From an uncultured beta proteobacterium (lineage in GTDB: Bacteria > Pseudomonadota > Gammaproteobacteria > Burkholderiales > Burkholderiaceae_C): a DNA stretch of 7,346 nt. Of this stretch, positions 5,515 to 7,346 are shown one piece after another (the first letter of the stretch is position 1; each line of letters begins with the position of its first letter). The position numbers were made by a program, and so were the translations under genes. The notes below the pieces were generated by a model, which saw nothing but the letters and a program-made list of their open reading frames with translations, ran no database searches and had not been told where the DNA came from. Where the stretch lies: the NCBI GenBank assembly GCA_903834645.1, contig CAILKA010000712.1, forward strand, positions 1 to 7,346, written 5' to 3'.

Positions 5515-6449
5515 CGGGTCCCGGTCCGGGCTCGGCCCCGGGCGCGAACGCGCGCCGTGCGCAGGTGCTGCTGTGGGTGGTACCGGCGCTGTGGTCGTCG
5601 AACTACCTGATCGCCCGCGCCTCCGAGGGCGTGATCGGGCCGCACCTGCTGGCGCTGGGGCGCTGGGTGCTGGCCATCTTGCTGCTGCTGCCCTTCACCT
5701 GGGCGGTGCTGGCCCGCGCCGAGGCGCGCGAGGCGGTGCGGCGCGAGTGGCCGCAGATGCTGGCACTGGGCGCGCTGGGCATGTGGGTGTGTGGCGCCTT
5801 CGTCTACCTGGGCGGCCACACGACGAGCTCGAACAACATCGCCCTCATCTACGCCGCCACGCCCATTGCCATCGTCTACGCGGGCTCGCGCCTGCTGCAC
5901 GAGCCGATGTCACGCGCGCAGTGGGTAGGCGGGGGGCTGGCGCTGGCAGGCGTGCTCTTCGTGATCTCGCGCGGCGAGCCGCGCACGCTCCTGGAGGTGC
6001 GCTTCACGGTGGGCGATGGCTGGATCGTGGTGGCTGCCGTGTGCTGGGCGGCCTACTCGGTGCTGCTCAAGCACTGGCCCTCGGCGCTGCCGCCACTGGC
6101 CAGGCTCGTGGCGATCGCCACGGGCGGCGTGCTCGTGCTCGTGCCCTTCACGGCACTGGAGGCCTGGCTCCAGCCCGGGCCGCCCCTGGGGGCTGCGGCG
6201 CTCGGCCTGGTGGTGGTGGCCGCGCTGGTGCCTGGCGTGATCTCCTATGGTGCCTACAGCTACCTGCAGCGCGAACTCGGCGCCTCACGCACCGCGCTCA
6301 TGATGTACCTGGCGCCGCTGTATGCCGCACTGGGCGGCTGGACCGTGCTTGGCGAGCCGCCGCGGTGGTACCACGCGGTCGGGGCGGTGCTGATCCTGCC
6401 GAGCATCTGGCTGGCGACGCGGCGAGCACCCGCCGGGGCAAGCCAGTAG
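5511..6449 (+). CDS. EamA/DMT-superfamily membrane transporter
   Basis: Predicted inner-membrane permease of the drug/metabolite transporter superfamily (EamA, RhaT/YdcZ-like); the substrate cannot be deduced, and relatives export amino acids or other metabolites. The 312-residue product has two EamA repeats: about 17-153 and about 168-304. I count about ten hydrophobic segments, among them VLLWVVPALWSSNYLIA (19-35), WVLAILLLLPFTWAVL (52-67), IALIYAATPIAIVYAG (110-125), LALAGVLFVIS (143-153), WIVVAAVCWAAYSVLL (171-186) and AVLILPSIWLA (292-302). Paired motifs NNIALIYAATP and ASRTALMMYLAPLYA, each followed by an E-P (130-132 LHEP, 280-283 LGEPP), are typical. The GTG start at 5511 overlaps the psd stop by four bases (GTGA), implying coupled translation. 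The short Gly/Pro-rich N-terminus (1-16) faces the cytoplasm. The gene ends 26 bases from the convergent tdk. Confidence 0.9.
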   Translation: MTGPGPGSAPGANARRAQVLLWVVPALWSSNYLIARASEGVIGPHLLALGRWVLAILLLLPFTWAVLARAEAREAVRREWPQMLALGALGMWVCGAFVYLGGHTTSSNNIALIYAATPIAIVYAGSRLLHEPMSRAQWVGGGLALAGVLFVISRGEPRTLLEVRFTVGDGWIVVAAVCWAAYSVLLKHWPSALPPLARLVAIATGGVLVLVPFTALEAWLQPGPPLGAAALGLVVVAALVPGVISYGAYSYLQRELGASRTALMMYLAPLYAALGGWTVLGEPPRWYHAVGAVLILPSIWLATRRAPAGASQ

Positions 6450-6475
6450 GCAGCAGGGCGACGCGCGCGCGCCGC

Positions 6476-7072
6476 TCAGCCGAAGAGGCCGGGAGCCTTC
6501 TGCGGCCCTTCCTCCTCCTCGGCATAGAAGCACGAGGGGCACACGGCGCGGTAGCTCTCGTTGCCGCCGATGAGCACCTGCTCGCCCTCCCGCACGCGCC
6601 GGCCCTGCGCATCGATGCGCATGTTCATCGAGGCCTTGCGGCCGCAGGCGCAGATCGTCTTCATCTCCTCGAGGTCGTCGGCCAGCGTCAGCAGCGCGAT
6701 CGCCCCGGGAAAGCCCCTGCCCTGGAAGTCGCTGCGCAGCCCGTAGCAGATCACCGGCAGCTTCTCGCGGTTGGCCAGGCGGTGCAGCTGGTGCACCTGC
6801 TCGGGCGTGAGGAACTGCGCCTCGTCCACGAGCACGCAGGCCAGCGCCTCGGGCAGCGCCTGGCGCGAGAAGACGGTGCCGGGCCCGAAGGTGGCGGCGC
6901 TGCGATGCAGGCCCAGGCGTGAGCCGATCACGCCGGGCCCGCCGCGTTCGTCCAGTGCCGCGGTGAAGAGCGCCACGTGCATGCCGCGCTCCTCGTAGTT
7001 GTGCGCGGCCTGCAGCAAGGCGGTGGACTTGCCTGCGTTCATCGCTGCGTAGCGGAAGTAGAGCTTGGCCAT
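6476..7072 (-). CDS. tdk: Thymidine kinase (type II, TK1-like)
   Basis: Phosphorylates thymidine to dTMP with ATP in the pyrimidine salvage pathway, in the cytosol. The 198-residue protein is full length for the family. The Walker A loop is MNAGKST (11-17), the Walker B/catalytic site VDEAQF (82-87, E84 as general base), and ICYGLRSDFQG (108-118) follows. The lasso region near the C-terminus has GGNESYRAVCPSCF (169-182), which closes over the thymidine. Four cysteines can bind the structural zinc: C141 and C143 (CACGRK) plus C178 and C181 (CPSC). The first pair is CxC, not the CxxC of human TK1. The reading is minus strand, convergent with the transporter and divergent from the phosphatase gene. 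No clear Shine-Dalgarno site precedes the ATG at 7072, but no other start would preserve the N-terminal strand and P-loop. Confidence 0.95.
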   Translation of the reverse strand: MAKLYFRYAAMNAGKSTALLQAAHNYEERGMHVALFTAALDERGGPGVIGSRLGLHRSAATFGPGTVFSRQALPEALACVLVDEAQFLTPEQVHQLHRLANREKLPVICYGLRSDFQGRGFPGAIALLTLADDLEEMKTICACGRKASMNMRIDAQGRRVREGEQVLIGGNESYRAVCPSCFYAEEEEGPQKAPGLFG

Positions 7073-7115
7073 GGCGCAAGTGTGCGACGAAAAGCCCGCA
7101 CCGGCAGGCGGCCCA

Positions 7116-7137
7116 GTGCGGTGCCGGGCACCCGCAC
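7116..7137. other. Dyad/hairpin in the tdk divergent promoter gap
   Basis: GTGC-GGTGC, loop CGG, GCACC-(C)-GCAC: nine pairs interrupted by one bulged C. It fills the right part of the 74-base gap (7073-7146) between tdk and the next gene and reaches into the candidate -10 of that gene. Possible operator or leader hairpin; no family of regulator is recognised. Confidence 0.4.
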
Positions 7138-7140
7138 AAT
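7135..7140 (+). promoter_or_regulatory. Candidate -10 box (CACAAT) of the phosphatase gene
   Basis: CACAAT fits four of six positions of TATAAT. It is followed by only six bases before the ATG at 7147, so the transcription start would coincide with the start codon (leaderless mRNA). The -35 region at the normal distance (about 7112-7117, CCCAGT) is poor. Confidence 0.3.
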
Positions 7141-7146
7141 CCGGGC

Positions 7147-7346
7147 ATGGGAACCCTCTACCTCGTGCGCCACGGCCAGGCCTCCTTTGGCGCGGACGAC
7201 TACGACCGCCTGAGCGAGCTCGGCACCCGCCAGTGCGCGGCGCTGGGCGCGTGGATGCGCGAGCGCGGCCTGGGCTTCGAGGGCGTGCTGCGCGGCACGC
7301 TGGTGCGCCACCGGCAGTCGCTGCAGGCCATCGCCTCGGAGCTGCC
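7147..7346 (+). CDS. Histidine phosphatase family protein, N-terminus (cut by right edge)
   Basis: The first 66 codons of a protein of the histidine phosphatase (phosphoglycerate-mutase-like) superfamily. MGTLYLVRHGQASFGADDYD shows the defining LVRHG motif, with H9 as the residue that is phosphorylated during catalysis and R8 in the phosphate pocket. DRLSELGTRQCAALGAWM (20-37) matches the usual 'LT/S-x-x-G-x-x-Q-A-x-x-L-G' helix. After that comes LRGTLVRHRQSLQAIASEL, the region where members carry the 'S-x-L-x-R-x-x-Q/H-T' element. The remainder, including the second catalytic His, is beyond the window. Substrate is unknown; small-metabolite phosphatase or phosphoglycerate-mutase-like activities are both possible. 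It diverges from tdk with 74 bases between starts and has no visible Shine-Dalgarno site. Confidence 0.9.
   Translation, partial: MGTLYLVRHGQASFGADDYDRLSELGTRQCAALGAWMRERGLGFEGVLRGTLVRHRQSLQAIASEL

Noticed and set aside
6450..6475. Terminator sought between the convergent transporter and tdk genes
   Set aside because: The 26 bases contain CG dinucleotide runs but no convincing stem followed by a T-run on either strand.
5573..6922. Plus-strand frame of 449 codons across the transporter and tdk
   Set aside because: It runs out of frame over the transporter and antisense over tdk, without any recognisable domain.
1..7346. A novel defence, mobile or biosynthetic system
   Set aside because: Every gene seen belongs to a well-known family in a normal chromosomal setting; no transposase, integrase, attachment site, toxin-antitoxin pair, reverse transcriptase or array was found.

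Overview
The window is very GC-rich and reads as an ordinary chromosomal housekeeping region of a beta-proteobacterium, most likely of the order Burkholderiales. The grounds are the RNase E, RluC and Psd protein sequences and the gene order (rne divergent from rluC, then a HAD phosphatase, a small Rieske protein and an S49 peptidase). The genus cannot be fixed from sequence alone. Both edges cut through genes.

Layout. Positions 1-610 (minus strand) hold the first 203 codons of rne, encoding the endoribonuclease of the degradosome. A 672-base divergent gap (611-1282) follows. It has no convincing gene but several perfect hairpins, and it probably contains the leaders of rne and rluC. The plus strand then carries a tightly packed run from 1283 to 6449: rluC, HAD hydrolase, Rieske [2Fe-2S] protein, SppA-like signal peptide peptidase, psd, and an EamA/DMT-family transporter. 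Three of the five junctions are 4-base or 1-base stop/start overlaps, and a fourth gap is 16 bases. This suggests one or two operons with coupled translation. A convergent tdk (6476-7072, minus) follows, and a histidine-phosphatase-family gene (7147 to beyond the right edge, plus) diverges from it across a 74-base gap.

Functionally the genes cover RNA processing and modification (rne, rluC), membrane protein and lipid maintenance (sppA, psd), small-molecule export or import (EamA), nucleoside salvage (tdk), and two phosphatase-fold proteins of unknown substrate. They do not form one pathway. I see no mobile element, CRISPR array, tRNA, rRNA or defence system. The points most worth a second look are the structured rne/rluC gap, the low-complexity N-terminal extension of RluC built on a 27-base tandem repeat, the stand-alone Rieske protein of unknown role, an 18-base perfect palindrome just before sppA, and a possible leaderless promoter for the last gene.
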